Below, piece after piece: positions 32,363 to 40,602 of a DNA stretch of 64,000 nt. The stretch is from Mycobacteroides saopaulense (GTDB taxonomy: Bacteria; Actinomycetota; Actinomycetes; Mycobacteriales; Mycobacteriaceae), in the NCBI RefSeq assembly GCF_001456355.1, contig NZ_CP010271.1, positions 4,464,001 through 4,528,000 of the forward strand, in the 5' to 3' direction. A program made the position numbers and the translations under genes. Each line of letters opens with the position of its first letter. Position 1 is the first letter of the stretch. The notes beneath the pieces were generated by a model. The model saw nothing but the letters and a program-made list of their open reading frames with translations, made no database searches and was not told where the DNA came from.

Positions 32363-32378
32363 CTCTACATTCGTAGAG
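32363..32378. promoter_or_regulatory. TetR operator 1 (CTCTAC-N4-GTAGAG)
   Basis: A 16-base palindrome with perfect six-base arms, eight bases upstream of the TetR start. The same arms recur 24 bases further on. Two equal operators on the same helical face range are typical of TetR autoregulation. Confidence 0.8.
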
Positions 32379-32386
32379 TACCGTCC

Positions 32387-32402
32387 CTCTACAAATGTAG
32401 AG
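32387..32402. promoter_or_regulatory. TetR operator 2 (CTCTAC-N4-GTAGAG)
   Basis: Second copy of the palindrome with perfect six-base arms. It extends to within nine bases of the epimerase ATG and touches that gene's GAGGGAG ribosome binding site, so binding should block its expression. Confidence 0.8.
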
Positions 32403-32411
32403 GGAGCTGTC

Positions 32412-33533
32412 ATGGGCATACACGTCGTGGTGGGCGGCAACGGAGCAACCGGAACCGTTCTCTGCAGGGAGCTGCTGGCCGCCGGTCACACCGTGCGCGC
32501 AGTCAGCCGGACCGGGAAAGGCGCGCCCACAGGAATCGACGCGATCGCGGCGGATGCGACGGATACCTCACGGATGATCGAGATCAGCTCCGGCGCCGTC
32601 AGCATCTATCACTGCGCGCTGCCGCCGATGCAGTCGTGGCTCCCGACTTATGTCGATATCACGCGTTCATTGATCGCGACGGCCGGCAGCGTCGGAGCAC
32701 GACTCGTCTACGCCGACGACACCTGGATGTACGGCAGGGTCGACGGCCCGATGCGCGAGGACAGCCCGATCCGTCCGGTGGTCTACAAAGGTGCGCTGCG
32801 CGCACTCGCCGCCGAGATGATCCAGTCGGCCCATTCGCGAGGGCAAACCGAGACCGTGATCGGGCGGGCGGCCGAACTGTACGGCCCACGGGTCGAATCG
32901 TTACTCGGCGCAGCGCTGTTCACCGCCGGGTTGAGCGGCCGAAGGGCAACGTGGCCGGGCGATCCCGATCTTCCGATGACGGCGACCTTCATCGAGGACT
33001 TCGGCCGTGCGCTGGCCGACCTCGGCCAGCACCCGCCGGCAGCGGGGCAGGTCTTCCATGTTCCGGTCGCGCCCGCCATCACCGGAAGAGAATTCATCGA
33101 GACCATCGGCAAGATCGCCGGCACGTCACCCCGCGTCGGCCGGCTCACCCCGCGACTGATCGGGCTCCTCAAGTTGATAGCGCCCATAGCACGCGAAGGT
33201 GCCGAACTGCTCTATCAATTCGAGCGGCCATTCCTGGTGGACGACACCCGGTTTCGTGCGCTCACCGGGCGCGGCGCCACCAGTTGGGAGGTCGGCATCG
33301 GCCGGACCCTCGATTGGTACCGCGCCGATCCCGACCCTGCCCGATATCGGCTGCTTCCGGAAGACGCCGGTAGCGCCCCGAACGGATACCGACTAGATCA
33401 GACCCAACAGTTCGATGTCGGTGGCGTACTTCAAGATCAGGTCCTTGGTGACATGCGGTATCTCGCCCGGTGTCTGGTCCAACCCGCCGACCTTCGCCTC
33501 ACGCACAGCACCACTGAATTCTGCTGTGGGTAG
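32412..33533 (+). CDS. NAD(P)-dependent epimerase/dehydratase (extended SDR)
   Basis: A 373-residue short-chain dehydrogenase-like protein with the N-terminal nucleotide motif GGNGATGTVL and a Rossmann domain. The active-site tyrosine region is modified: a YxxxK-like segment is VVYKGALRALAAEMI, giving Y-K spacing unlike the classic YxxxK, so it may be an atypical SDR. ATG at 32412 follows GAGGGAG. The last 47 codons run antisense into the 3' end of the carboxylic acid reductase gene, an overlap of 141 bases. The end of the conserved domain lies near the start of that overlap, so the tail is probably a read-on extension. It is controlled by the divergent TetR. Confidence 0.8.
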   Translation: MGIHVVVGGNGATGTVLCRELLAAGHTVRAVSRTGKGAPTGIDAIAADATDTSRMIEISSGAVSIYHCALPPMQSWLPTYVDITRSLIATAGSVGARLVYADDTWMYGRVDGPMREDSPIRPVVYKGALRALAAEMIQSAHSRGQTETVIGRAAELYGPRVESLLGAALFTAGLSGRRATWPGDPDLPMTATFIEDFGRALADLGQHPPAAGQVFHVPVAPAITGREFIETIGKIAGTSPRVGRLTPRLIGLLKLIAPIAREGAELLYQFERPFLVDDTRFRALTGRGATSWEVGIGRTLDWYRADPDPARYRLLPEDAGSAPNGYRLDQTQQFDVGGVLQDQVLGDMRYLARCLVQPADLRLTHSTTEFCCG

Positions 33534-36500
33534 GGCGGATCCATCGATCGCACGCTGCGGCTTCTGGTACATCTTCAACAACGGCAGCACGGATTGTTGG
33601 CGCTGCTGCTCCGGCAGGCTCTTAAGGGCCGTCTCGAATCGTGCGAGCCACTGCCCGTAGTCGTCGATCCGCGCGATCCTGTACCCGGCTTCGATCAGCC
33701 AGTCCACGAAGGTGTCCATCGAGACGCCGTCGTGGTGCGGGTTGAACACGTCGAAGCTGCGGTAGCCATCGGTCACATTCACACCGCCGATCGCGGTGAT
33801 CGACGCTGCGGTGAAATCACCTGGCACACCGTCGTAGTGGGCCCGCTGACGATTTCCATCGGCGTCCAGCTCGTAGAAGCTGAACGGTGCGACACCGGTG
33901 AGCAGCAGGCTCTGAATGGTTCGGGTAAACACGTCGGTGACATTGAGCTGGCCACGGTAGTCGCTGTGGGCCAGGATCATGTCGGAGCGGAACACGCGCA
34001 CCGGCAGCCCTACCGAGTCGTGGGCCTCGCGCAGCAAGACCTCGCCTGCCCACTTCGAGTTGCCGTATCCGTTCGCGTACCCGTCATTGATCTGGCGCTG
34101 CGCGGACATCACGCGAACGTCGGAGTCCTCTTCGAACTGTGTCACCGGTATCTGGTCGGCGATACCGACCGTCGACAGGTATGTCACCGGCTTGAGCCGC
34201 TCGGAGATCGCCAGCTTGATGATCTCGGCAGTACCCGCCACGTTGGGGCCGAAGAGCTGGCTGTACGGCAGTACGTGATTCACCAAGGCGCCGGAGTGGA
34301 CAATCAGATCCACATCCTTGGCCAGCTTCTGCCATACATCCTGAGACAGGCCCAGATCCCGGTCGCCGAAATCACCGGCGATCACCTCAAGGCCCTTGTC
34401 CGCCAACTGGCGGAAGTGCGCAGACAGCTTGGGGTCACCCGACTCGTAGACGGCGTCCAGCCGCGCGCGCGCCGACTCGGCGTCGGCACCGCGAATCAGC
34501 GCGTAGACCTTTCCACCCTCGGGCACCAGCCGTTCGAGCCAATCCAGCACCAGCCACCGCCCAAGCCAGCCGTTGCCACCGGTCACCAGCACCGTACGTA
34601 CGTCGGCGGTCGGTGCCGCAGCATTCTCGGCAGCCTTCAACAGAGACTCGTCGATGAACTTGTCCAACGTGAGCTCGGCCGCGGTGATGGTCGTGGCGTC
34701 TTTACCGTGCACCGATGCGAACGTCGGCTGGGTTGCGGCCCCTGACTGCTGTGCCTCGATGTGCCGGGCGATCGCCGCGAGGTCGTTTGCGGCGCTGTTG
34801 ATGACACCCACCGGCACGTCCACCTCGAAGATGTCGCGCAACAGCTCCGAATACGACAGCGCCGACAACGAGTCACCGCCGAGGTCGATGAATCGCACAT
34901 CGGGAGCCAGGTCGGAAGATGAAGCACCCAGCAGCGCGGCCGCCGCGTCAGTGACCGTGTCCAGCACCGGACGATCGGAAGCCTCCCGCGCCAGCTGACG
35001 CAGGCGCTCATTCTGGCTTTCCGCCAGCTCGACGTACAGGGCCTCCAGACGCTCGCCGTAGTGATCCTTGAGTTTGGGGCGCAATAGCTTTCGGGCATCC
35101 GACAACAATCCGGACTCGACCGTGAACGGCACGGTCTCGACAATGAAGTCGCGCGGGATCTCGTACGACTGCAGCTCCGCGTCCTTGGCAACCTGCTGCA
35201 GCGAGTCTTGGATCAACGGCTTGAGCGCATCGGGTGAATCCGCATACCGCTCAAGTGCTTCCGGTGTCGGGACCACGACGGCGAGCAGGAACGAGCGCTC
35301 GCTGTTGCCGTAGACGAAGATCTGGCGAACCAGCGGGCTACTGGTGTAGGCGGCCTCCAACTTCGACACCGCGATGAACTCGCCCTGGGCAAGCTTCAGC
35401 ACGTTCTTCACACGATCGAGGTATTTAAGGTGATCCGGACCGAGCTCGGCGACCACGTCGCCGGTCTTGTAGTACCCGTCCTCGTCGAAGACGTCGGCCG
35501 TGGTTTCTGGGCGCTTGTAATAGCCCGGGAACATAGTCTCCGACTTCAGCCGCAACTCGCCGCGCGGGTGCGGGGAATCTGTTGTGAAATAACCCAGTTC
35601 GGGCACATCCACCAGCTTGTAGTCGGTGACGGGCGGGCGCTGCAGCACTCCGTCACGCCACACCCCGCCAGCCTCAGTGGAGCCGTAACCGTCACGCAGC
35701 GGAATCTGCAACAGAGACTCCATGAACTCGGTCATCTCCGGGGACAACGGCGCCGAGCCGGAACCTGCGCTCAATACCCGTCCGCCGAAGTCCTCCTCGC
35801 GGATGCGGACTTTGATCTGCTCGGCAACATCGGCATCGCTCTGTCCCGGGGCAAGGTTGCGATCCAATTCGGCCTGATAACGCTGGAAGACCATCTCCAC
35901 CACGCGGGGCACGAACAGCACCTCGGTGGGGCGGATAAGCGCGATGTCCTCGAAGAACGTCGACAGGTCACTGGAAGCGATGTAGTACGCCGCCCCTCCG
36001 CCGGAGAGCGTCCCCATGAGAGTCAGACGGCCCGCCAGGTGACTCATCGGCATGAAGTTCACACCGATTGACGGGATCACGTCATCGGTGAGCCACTTCT
36101 TCTGCCACAGGTTGGCAACCAGCCACTGCGGGTACATGGCGCCCTTGGGGGTTCCGGTGCTACCGGAGGTGTAGATCAGCAGGCGCAGCGCGTCAGGGTC
36201 AGCATTGGGCAGCGGTGCCGGAGCCAGCTCGCGTCCCCGTGCAAGAGCCTCGTTCAGGGTTTCGATGGTGATGGTCCGGCCCGCGGCCGCCAGGCGAGTG
36301 CGCACAGCGTCCAGCGCCTCGCGGTGGCCATCCAGCTCAGGGTGGTAATCGAACACGGAAAGCAGGCGCACCGACGGCGTCGCGAGCACCGATTCCACTG
36401 CGGCGTCGAGGTATTCGACGCTGGCCGCGAAGACTGTGGGCTGCGTCTCTTCCAGGATCGCATTGCGCTGCTGCAGTGAGGCGCCGGTCTGCAGCGGTAC

Positions 36501-36944
36501 CGAGACGGTGCCGTGCCGCAATCCGGCAACATCCAGGGAGGCGAAGTCCGTGCTGGTGAAGCCGAGCTGGGCGACGAAGTCACCGTCGCGGATTCCGTGG
36601 TCTTCCCAGGCCGCGGCGATGGCTTCGGCACGGTTCCACAGTTCGCGATAAGAAACGGTGGCGTATTCGGGCTTGAGTACGAGCACGGTCGCGCCGCTGT
36701 CGCCGGTGACGAATTCGTAGGCGCGCTGTCCCAGGGCCGGGCGATCCCCATAGCCCTCCAGTAACCGGCGAATCACCTCGACGAGGGGCAAATTAGGCTC
36801 GTTGACAGCGGCGGTGACCGCCCCATCGGGAAGCAGCGCCTGCAGCTGCGGGTCGCCGGACACGACCTCCGCAATGCGTCGTCGCACCTGCTCCTCGAGA
36901 TCCGGCGTGGTCGGGACAGCTGTGGTGGAGATCGTTTCAGTCAT
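33393..36944 (-). CDS. car: Carboxylic acid reductase
   Basis: A 1,183-residue, full-length aryl/fatty carboxylic acid reductase (FadD9-like). It activates an acid with ATP, loads it on a phosphopantetheine arm and reduces it with NADPH to the aldehyde. The adenylation domain covers about 40-640 (YTSGSTGTPKGAMYP, YGSTEAGGVW). The carrier domain has the attachment Ser692 in LGGDSLSAL. The reductase domain runs from about 780 with VTGGNGWLGR and a YxxxK-type active site in GYGNSKWAGE. It ends LGLI at the usual position. It has its own 200-base upstream region. No obvious partner gene is adjacent. Confidence 0.96.
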   Translation of the reverse strand: MTETISTTAVPTTPDLEEQVRRRIAEVVSGDPQLQALLPDGAVTAAVNEPNLPLVEVIRRLLEGYGDRPALGQRAYEFVTGDSGATVLVLKPEYATVSYRELWNRAEAIAAAWEDHGIRDGDFVAQLGFTSTDFASLDVAGLRHGTVSVPLQTGASLQQRNAILEETQPTVFAASVEYLDAAVESVLATPSVRLLSVFDYHPELDGHREALDAVRTRLAAAGRTITIETLNEALARGRELAPAPLPNADPDALRLLIYTSGSTGTPKGAMYPQWLVANLWQKKWLTDDVIPSIGVNFMPMSHLAGRLTLMGTLSGGGAAYYIASSDLSTFFEDIALIRPTEVLFVPRVVEMVFQRYQAELDRNLAPGQSDADVAEQIKVRIREEDFGGRVLSAGSGSAPLSPEMTEFMESLLQIPLRDGYGSTEAGGVWRDGVLQRPPVTDYKLVDVPELGYFTTDSPHPRGELRLKSETMFPGYYKRPETTADVFDEDGYYKTGDVVAELGPDHLKYLDRVKNVLKLAQGEFIAVSKLEAAYTSSPLVRQIFVYGNSERSFLLAVVVPTPEALERYADSPDALKPLIQDSLQQVAKDAELQSYEIPRDFIVETVPFTVESGLLSDARKLLRPKLKDHYGERLEALYVELAESQNERLRQLAREASDRPVLDTVTDAAAALLGASSSDLAPDVRFIDLGGDSLSALSYSELLRDIFEVDVPVGVINSAANDLAAIARHIEAQQSGAATQPTFASVHGKDATTITAAELTLDKFIDESLLKAAENAAAPTADVRTVLVTGGNGWLGRWLVLDWLERLVPEGGKVYALIRGADAESARARLDAVYESGDPKLSAHFRQLADKGLEVIAGDFGDRDLGLSQDVWQKLAKDVDLIVHSGALVNHVLPYSQLFGPNVAGTAEIIKLAISERLKPVTYLSTVGIADQIPVTQFEEDSDVRVMSAQRQINDGYANGYGNSKWAGEVLLREAHDSVGLPVRVFRSDMILAHSDYRGQLNVTDVFTRTIQSLLLTGVAPFSFYELDADGNRQRAHYDGVPGDFTAASITAIGGVNVTDGYRSFDVFNPHHDGVSMDTFVDWLIEAGYRIARIDDYGQWLARFETALKSLPEQQRQQSVLPLLKMYQKPQRAIDGSALPTAEFSGAVREAKVGGLDQTPGEIPHVTKDLILKYATDIELLGLI

Positions 36945-37149
36945 GCCTAGATACCTCGGGAGAATTAGGTGTTACGTGAGGGGCGCCACTGCCCACATGA
37001 TGAAAGTACATACCTAAGCTAACTATTCCCTGTGAGCGTCGACGGACTCACCCCCGGCCAGTGGACATTCATGCTGGTCTTCGGCCGCGGCCACCCCCAT
37101 GAGTGTCATCTCGACGTGAGCAGGATCACCACCGCTTGACGCGAAAGTG

Positions 37150-37800
37150 TCAACTGGTCACCGTGATTCGCCACAGTCGACGCGGCAAATCACCTTCTTC
37201 GAATGCGTGCACTTCGTGGAGGGTCCACCCCGCAGCCAGGTCCTCCACGAGTTCACGCGGGAAGAAGTGCACCGCGAATCCGCCGTGCTCGAAAATGTCG
37301 TCGCCACGCGATTCGCCGGCGCAGTAGTGCGCATCACCGGTGTGGCGAACCGTGTAGATGAGTGTTCCGCCTGGGCGCAACACCCGACGAATCTCAGCCA
37401 TGGCGCGCTGAATCTCGGCTGTGGAGAAGGCCATGCACAACGCCATGTGCGCGAAGACCGCGTCAAATGCGCCATCGTCCACCGGCAGTGGCTGACGCAG
37501 GTCATGCACCGTCGCCACGAGATTGGCGGCGACACCCTGAACCTGGGCGGTGTGCCGGATCTGCTCGACCGCAACCTCGCTGAAATCGGTGGCCACCACC
37601 GAGAATCCCTCCCGCGCGAAGTAGAGCGCGTCACGACCGTGCCCGGCCGCCAACTCGAGCACCGATTCGACGCCGGCGTCCTTGAACACCTGCGCCGCAT
37701 GCACTGCCGGTGACGAAGGCTCGGTGCCGTACATAGCGGGGTGCGCCTGATAGGTGCCATCCCAATGTTCGCGCTGAGCGGCGGCCAAGTCCGCCTGCAT
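37150..37800 (-). CDS. SAM-dependent methyltransferase (type 11/TehB-like)
   Basis: A 216-residue methyltransferase with motif I VLELAAGHGRDALYF, acidic VVATDFSE and a post-motif FDAVFAHMALCMAF. The N-terminal HWDGTYQAHPAMYGTEPS resembles tellurite/thiol-type methyltransferases. I choose ATG 37800 because GAAAGGGG lies five bases upstream; a TTG at 37836 would place the start inside the ArsR palindrome. It is divergent from the ArsR-rhodanese fusion and shares the operator region with it, so it may be part of the same sulfur or metalloid response. Confidence 0.85.
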   Translation of the reverse strand: MQADLAAAQREHWDGTYQAHPAMYGTEPSSPAVHAAQVFKDAGVESVLELAAGHGRDALYFAREGFSVVATDFSEVAVEQIRHTAQVQGVAANLVATVHDLRQPLPVDDGAFDAVFAHMALCMAFSTAEIQRAMAEIRRVLRPGGTLIYTVRHTGDAHYCAGESRGDDIFEHGGFAVHFFPRELVEDLAAGWTLHEVHAFEEGDLPRRLWRITVTS

Positions 37801-37831
37801 ATCGGCCCCTTTCATGCCCTCTAAGTCAGTT

Positions 37832-37849
37832 TTCAATAATTCTATTGAA
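37832..37849. promoter_or_regulatory. ArsR-type operator (TTCAATA-N4-TATTGAA)
   Basis: Perfect inverted repeat with seven-base arms and a four-base spacer. It is AT-rich in GC-rich surroundings and of the form bound by ArsR/SmtB repressors. It includes the TTGAAT that serves as the -35 element of the ArsR-rhodanese gene, so it is a plausible autoregulatory site. Confidence 0.8.
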
Positions 37850-37872
37850 TAGTGGATCCGAGGATCTATAGT
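37845..37872 (+). promoter_or_regulatory. Promoter of the ArsR-rhodanese gene, leaderless
   Basis: TTGAAT (37845-37850), a 16-base spacer and TATAGT (37867-37872), followed by six bases and the GTG at 37879. This geometry puts the transcription start at the GTG itself, giving a leaderless mRNA, which is common in mycobacteria. Confidence 0.65.
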
Positions 37873-37878
37873 AATCCC

Positions 37879-38568
37879 GTGCCCGTTGCACCAGAGGTCA
37901 AACGCGACTTCAAAAACCGGCTGTACGGCGAGTTCTCTCGCATCGGCAAGGCCCTGTCGAGCGGGCCCCGGCTAGAGATTCTCGACGTGCTGGCGCAGGG
38001 GGCACGGACCGTCGAGTCACTGGCAGTCGAGACCGCGCTCTCCGTCGCCAACACCTCGCGCCACCTCCAGGTACTGCGCCAGGTGCAGCTTGTGACGTCC
38101 CAAAGGGACGGGACATATGTCCGCTACCAGCTTTCCGGTCCGGAGGTCACCGCTGTCGTGTTGGCGCTGCGGCACACCGCCGAGCAGCACCTGGCCGAGG
38201 TGGACCGGGTGGTGCGTGACTACCTGGGCGACCGCGACAGCCTTGAGCCGATAACCCCGGACGAGCTAGCCCGTCGCATGGCGCACGACGACGTCGTGCT
38301 GCTTGATGTGCGCCCCGCCCAGGAGTATGCGGCCGGTCATATCGACGGGGCGGTGTCCCTACCCGTCGACAAGCTTCACGAACGACTCGCTGCACTCCCC
38401 CGCGACAAGCATTACATCGCCTATTGCCGCGGCCCGTACTGCGTGTACGCCGACGAAGCCGTTGACCTACTGCAGTCCAGCGGCATTCGTGCACAACGTC
38501 TTACCGAGGGATATCCGGAATGGAGGTTGGCCGGACGCCCGGTGAGTCCCATTAGGAGGCCAGCATGA
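37879..38568 (+). CDS. ArsR-family regulator fused to a rhodanese domain
   Basis: A 229-residue fusion. Residues about 15-95 form an ArsR winged helix (HTH SVANTSRHLQVLRQ). About 125-225 form a rhodanese domain with the loop YCRGPYC, which holds the candidate sulfur-accepting cysteine and a second cysteine three residues on. Such fusions sense reactive sulfur or thiols. The GTG at 37879 is supported by its promoter geometry; an upstream GTG at 37852 would fall between the promoter elements. It overlaps the following MddA-like gene by four bases (ATGA), so the two are translationally coupled. Confidence 0.92.
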   Translation: MPVAPEVKRDFKNRLYGEFSRIGKALSSGPRLEILDVLAQGARTVESLAVETALSVANTSRHLQVLRQVQLVTSQRDGTYVRYQLSGPEVTAVVLALRHTAEQHLAEVDRVVRDYLGDRDSLEPITPDELARRMAHDDVVLLDVRPAQEYAAGHIDGAVSLPVDKLHERLAALPRDKHYIAYCRGPYCVYADEAVDLLQSSGIRAQRLTEGYPEWRLAGRPVSPIRRPA

Positions 38569-39305
38569 AACGCGTGGTGATCGTCGGATACGGAGTCATC
38601 TCCTACCTGATATTCCTTGCGGCATTTCTCTATTCGATTGGGTTCGTCGGAAATTTCGTGGTGCCGCGTACCGTCGACAACGGCCTGCCGGCATCGACCG
38701 CCACTGCCCTGGCGATCGACGTCGTGCTGCTCGGACTGTTCGCCGTGCCGCACAGTGTGATGGCCCGCCCCGGCTTCAAGCTCTGGTGGACTCGGCTGAT
38801 TCCCGACACCATCGAGCGCAGTACCTACGTGCTGGTGTCGAGCCTTCTTCTGATCCTTCTGTTCTGGCAGTGGCGGACGCTCCCCGCACCTGTCTGGGAG
38901 ATCGGCTGGACACCAGGACGCATCGCCCTACACGCCCTCTTCTGGATCGGGTGGGCCATCGTGCTTGCGTCGACCTTCATGATCAACCATTTCGACCTGT
39001 TCGGGCTACGTCAGGTCTACCTCGTATGGCAGGCAAAGCCTTACAGCCACCTTCCATTTCGCGCGACCATGCTCTATCGGCTGGTGCGCCACCCCTTGAT
39101 GTTCGGTTTCCTCATCGCCTTCTGGGCAACCCCGTCGATGTCCGCCGGTCACCTTCTCTTCTCGGTGGCGACCACGGCCTACGTATTGATAGCCCTGCGC
39201 TTCGAGGAGCGTGATCTGCGCGCGGCCCTGGGCGAGCCGTACCGGGAGTACAGCGCTCGGGTACCCATGTTGGTCCCGGGCCTACGCCCTCATAAGTCGT
39301 CGTAA
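38565..39305 (+). CDS. MddA-like methanethiol S-methyltransferase (isoprenylcysteine methyltransferase fold)
   Basis: A 246-residue integral membrane methyltransferase with about five helices. The C-terminal half has the RLVRHPLMFGFLIAFW and FEERDLRAALGEPYREY motifs of the ICMT/NnrU/MddA family. MddA methylates methanethiol to dimethylsulfide. Coupling to a rhodanese-containing ArsR regulator makes a thiol or sulfide detoxification role likely. The stop lies four bases before the end of the convergent mycoredoxin gene. Confidence 0.85.
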   Translation: MKRVVIVGYGVISYLIFLAAFLYSIGFVGNFVVPRTVDNGLPASTATALAIDVVLLGLFAVPHSVMARPGFKLWWTRLIPDTIERSTYVLVSSLLLILLFWQWRTLPAPVWEIGWTPGRIALHALFWIGWAIVLASTFMINHFDLFGLRQVYLVWQAKPYSHLPFRATMLYRLVRHPLMFGFLIAFWATPSMSAGHLLFSVATTAYVLIALRFEERDLRAALGEPYREYSARVPMLVPGLRPHKSS

Positions 39306-39308
39306 TAT

Positions 39309-39590
39309 TCAGTGCTGCAATGCTTGTGGTACGAACTCCCGTGCCGCCGCGAGCACCTGACGCTTCGACGGATTGACCATGGCCCGGCCCGCGACGCTGA
39401 CGGTCGGGACGGTCTCATTGCCGTCGGCGACGGAGCGTACATAAGCGGCCGCGTCCGGCGATTCCCAGATGTTCACCTCCGAGTAGCGCAGTCGAGTAAA
39501 GCGCAACTGAGCCCTCAGCTTGATGCAGTACGGACACCCGGGCCGCCAGTACACGACGACCTCATCCGGGCCTGGAACAGAACTCGTCAT
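39309..39590 (-). CDS. Mycoredoxin / glutaredoxin-like protein
   Basis: A 93-residue thioredoxin-fold protein with the active site CPYC (Cys19, Cys22), then VPTVSVAG with the conserved cis-proline, and the C-terminal helix. Mycoredoxin-1 reduces mixed disulfides with mycothiol. The ATG at 39590 is the usual start for the family; upstream codons are not conserved. It lies 10 bases after the flavin-type oxidoreductase gene on the same strand. Confidence 0.9.
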   Translation of the reverse strand: MTSSVPGPDEVVVYWRPGCPYCIKLRAQLRFTRLRYSEVNIWESPDAAAYVRSVADGNETVPTVSVAGRAMVNPSKRQVLAAAREFVPQALQH

Positions 39591-39600
39591 GACTCCCTGT

Positions 39601-40290
39601 CTACACGCGCGTGCCCGCGGTAGCACCGGGCTTGAGCGTGTAGACGTCGTCGACGGCGATCACCACGGCGCACCGAGGGGGCTTCATGCCGCGCTCCTCG
39701 GCGAACGCGATGGCATCGTCGAAGGCCGGGCCCGATTCGAAAATCCGCGCCCGACCGACGAATCGATAACCGTCGAGCGCCTCACGGTCGATGACCGCCA
39801 CCGAAACCCTCGACCCCGCAAGGATGTTGGCCAACGTCTGCCCACCGGTGTTCTCGTTGAATATGAGCGAGTGGTCGTCATAGACCCGCAGCGAGCGCTT
39901 GGGGCCGATGTTGGGAGTTTGGCCATCCGTCACCGTAGCCAGCACCGCAAGCTGTGCACCCAGCATCCGCTTCATGTCGTCGGTAAGAGCAGGCATGGTA
40001 TCGATGGACTCCTGGACTAGTTGTGCTGGAACAAATTCGGGTATGCATGGCGGAGCAGCCGAGGCCCGGGCGATATCGATCAATCGCCGGATGCCGGGTA
40101 GCGGTGCCGCCCGAATCAACACCGACAGCAGATGCAGTAGCCCCTCGGACACCAACAACTGCTGACCGCTCGTGCGCAATATGTGCGCCGCCGAAACCTT
40201 GTCGCCGGTCGAGACCGCCTGAACCACCGCCACGGTCTCCAACCATGCCGCCTCGCGTAGCTCCACCTCGCGTCCATGATTTCGGGTCAC
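39601..40290 (-). CDS. Pyridoxamine 5'-phosphate oxidase-like FMN-binding protein
   Basis: A 229-residue protein. The C-terminal half (about 105-215) has the split-barrel pattern LATVTDGQTPNIGPKRSLRVYDDHSL of PPOX-like flavin or F420 proteins. The N-terminal 90 residues are helical and Ala-rich and are not part of that fold. The GTG at 40290 is chosen because a clear promoter places the transcription start there. The product probably reduces or binds a small molecule; the substrate is unknown. Confidence 0.78.
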   Translation of the reverse strand: MTRNHGREVELREAAWLETVAVVQAVSTGDKVSAAHILRTSGQQLLVSEGLLHLLSVLIRAAPLPGIRRLIDIARASAAPPCIPEFVPAQLVQESIDTMPALTDDMKRMLGAQLAVLATVTDGQTPNIGPKRSLRVYDDHSLIFNENTGGQTLANILAGSRVSVAVIDREALDGYRFVGRARIFESGPAFDDAIAFAEERGMKPPRCAVVIAVDDVYTLKPGATAGTRV

Positions 40291-40296
40291 CGAACT

Positions 40297-40326
40297 ATTA
40301 TATTCGTAACTCCAAAAATGAATCAA
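40297..40326 (-). promoter_or_regulatory. Promoter for the PPOX-like gene, leaderless
   Basis: Reading on the minus strand: TTGATT (40326-40321), an 18-base spacer, TATAAT (40302-40297), six bases, then the GTG at 40290. The spacing predicts a leaderless transcript. The -35 element touches the whiB stop codon, so this gene can be expressed independently of whiB. Confidence 0.7.
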
Positions 40327-40562
40327 CACCTTCGTTCTTGCCGCTCACGGGGAGTAGTGGCTCCCCAGACTCCGTAGGGCTCGCGCGCGTCGATGGCGTG
40401 GCGGCCGCACGGCTCGCGCACCGGACACTGATGGCATATCTGTTTTGCGCGTCGCTCCCTGACCAACCGCGCGTTGCCACGTTCATGATCAGGCGAGTAG
40501 AAGACCTCCGAGGGCATGCCCCGGCACAACGCTTCCTCGTGCCATGTGATGAATATCTGCAT
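40323..40562 (-). CDS. WhiB-family iron-sulfur regulator
   Basis: A 79-residue WhiB-like protein. Four cysteines expected to bind a [4Fe-4S] cluster are at 13, 43, 46 and 52 (C, then CHQC, then C), followed by a GVWGA turn at 64-68 and a basic tail ending in an extra cysteine. WhiB proteins bind the primary sigma factor and control redox or drug-response genes. The ATG at 40562 is taken because upstream codons are not conserved. Which WhiB subfamily it belongs to is not clear. Confidence 0.9.
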   Translation of the reverse strand: MQIFITWHEEALCRGMPSEVFYSPDHERGNARLVRERRAKQICHQCPVREPCGRHAIDAREPYGVWGATTPRERQERRC

Positions 40563-40602
40563 GGTGTCATTCCCGTTGCTGCACAATGCTATTGGCCGGG
40601 CG

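Noticed and set aside
32147..33373. A 408-codon plus-strand frame over the epimerase
   Set aside because: Arg-rich shadow of the epimerase and TetR region.
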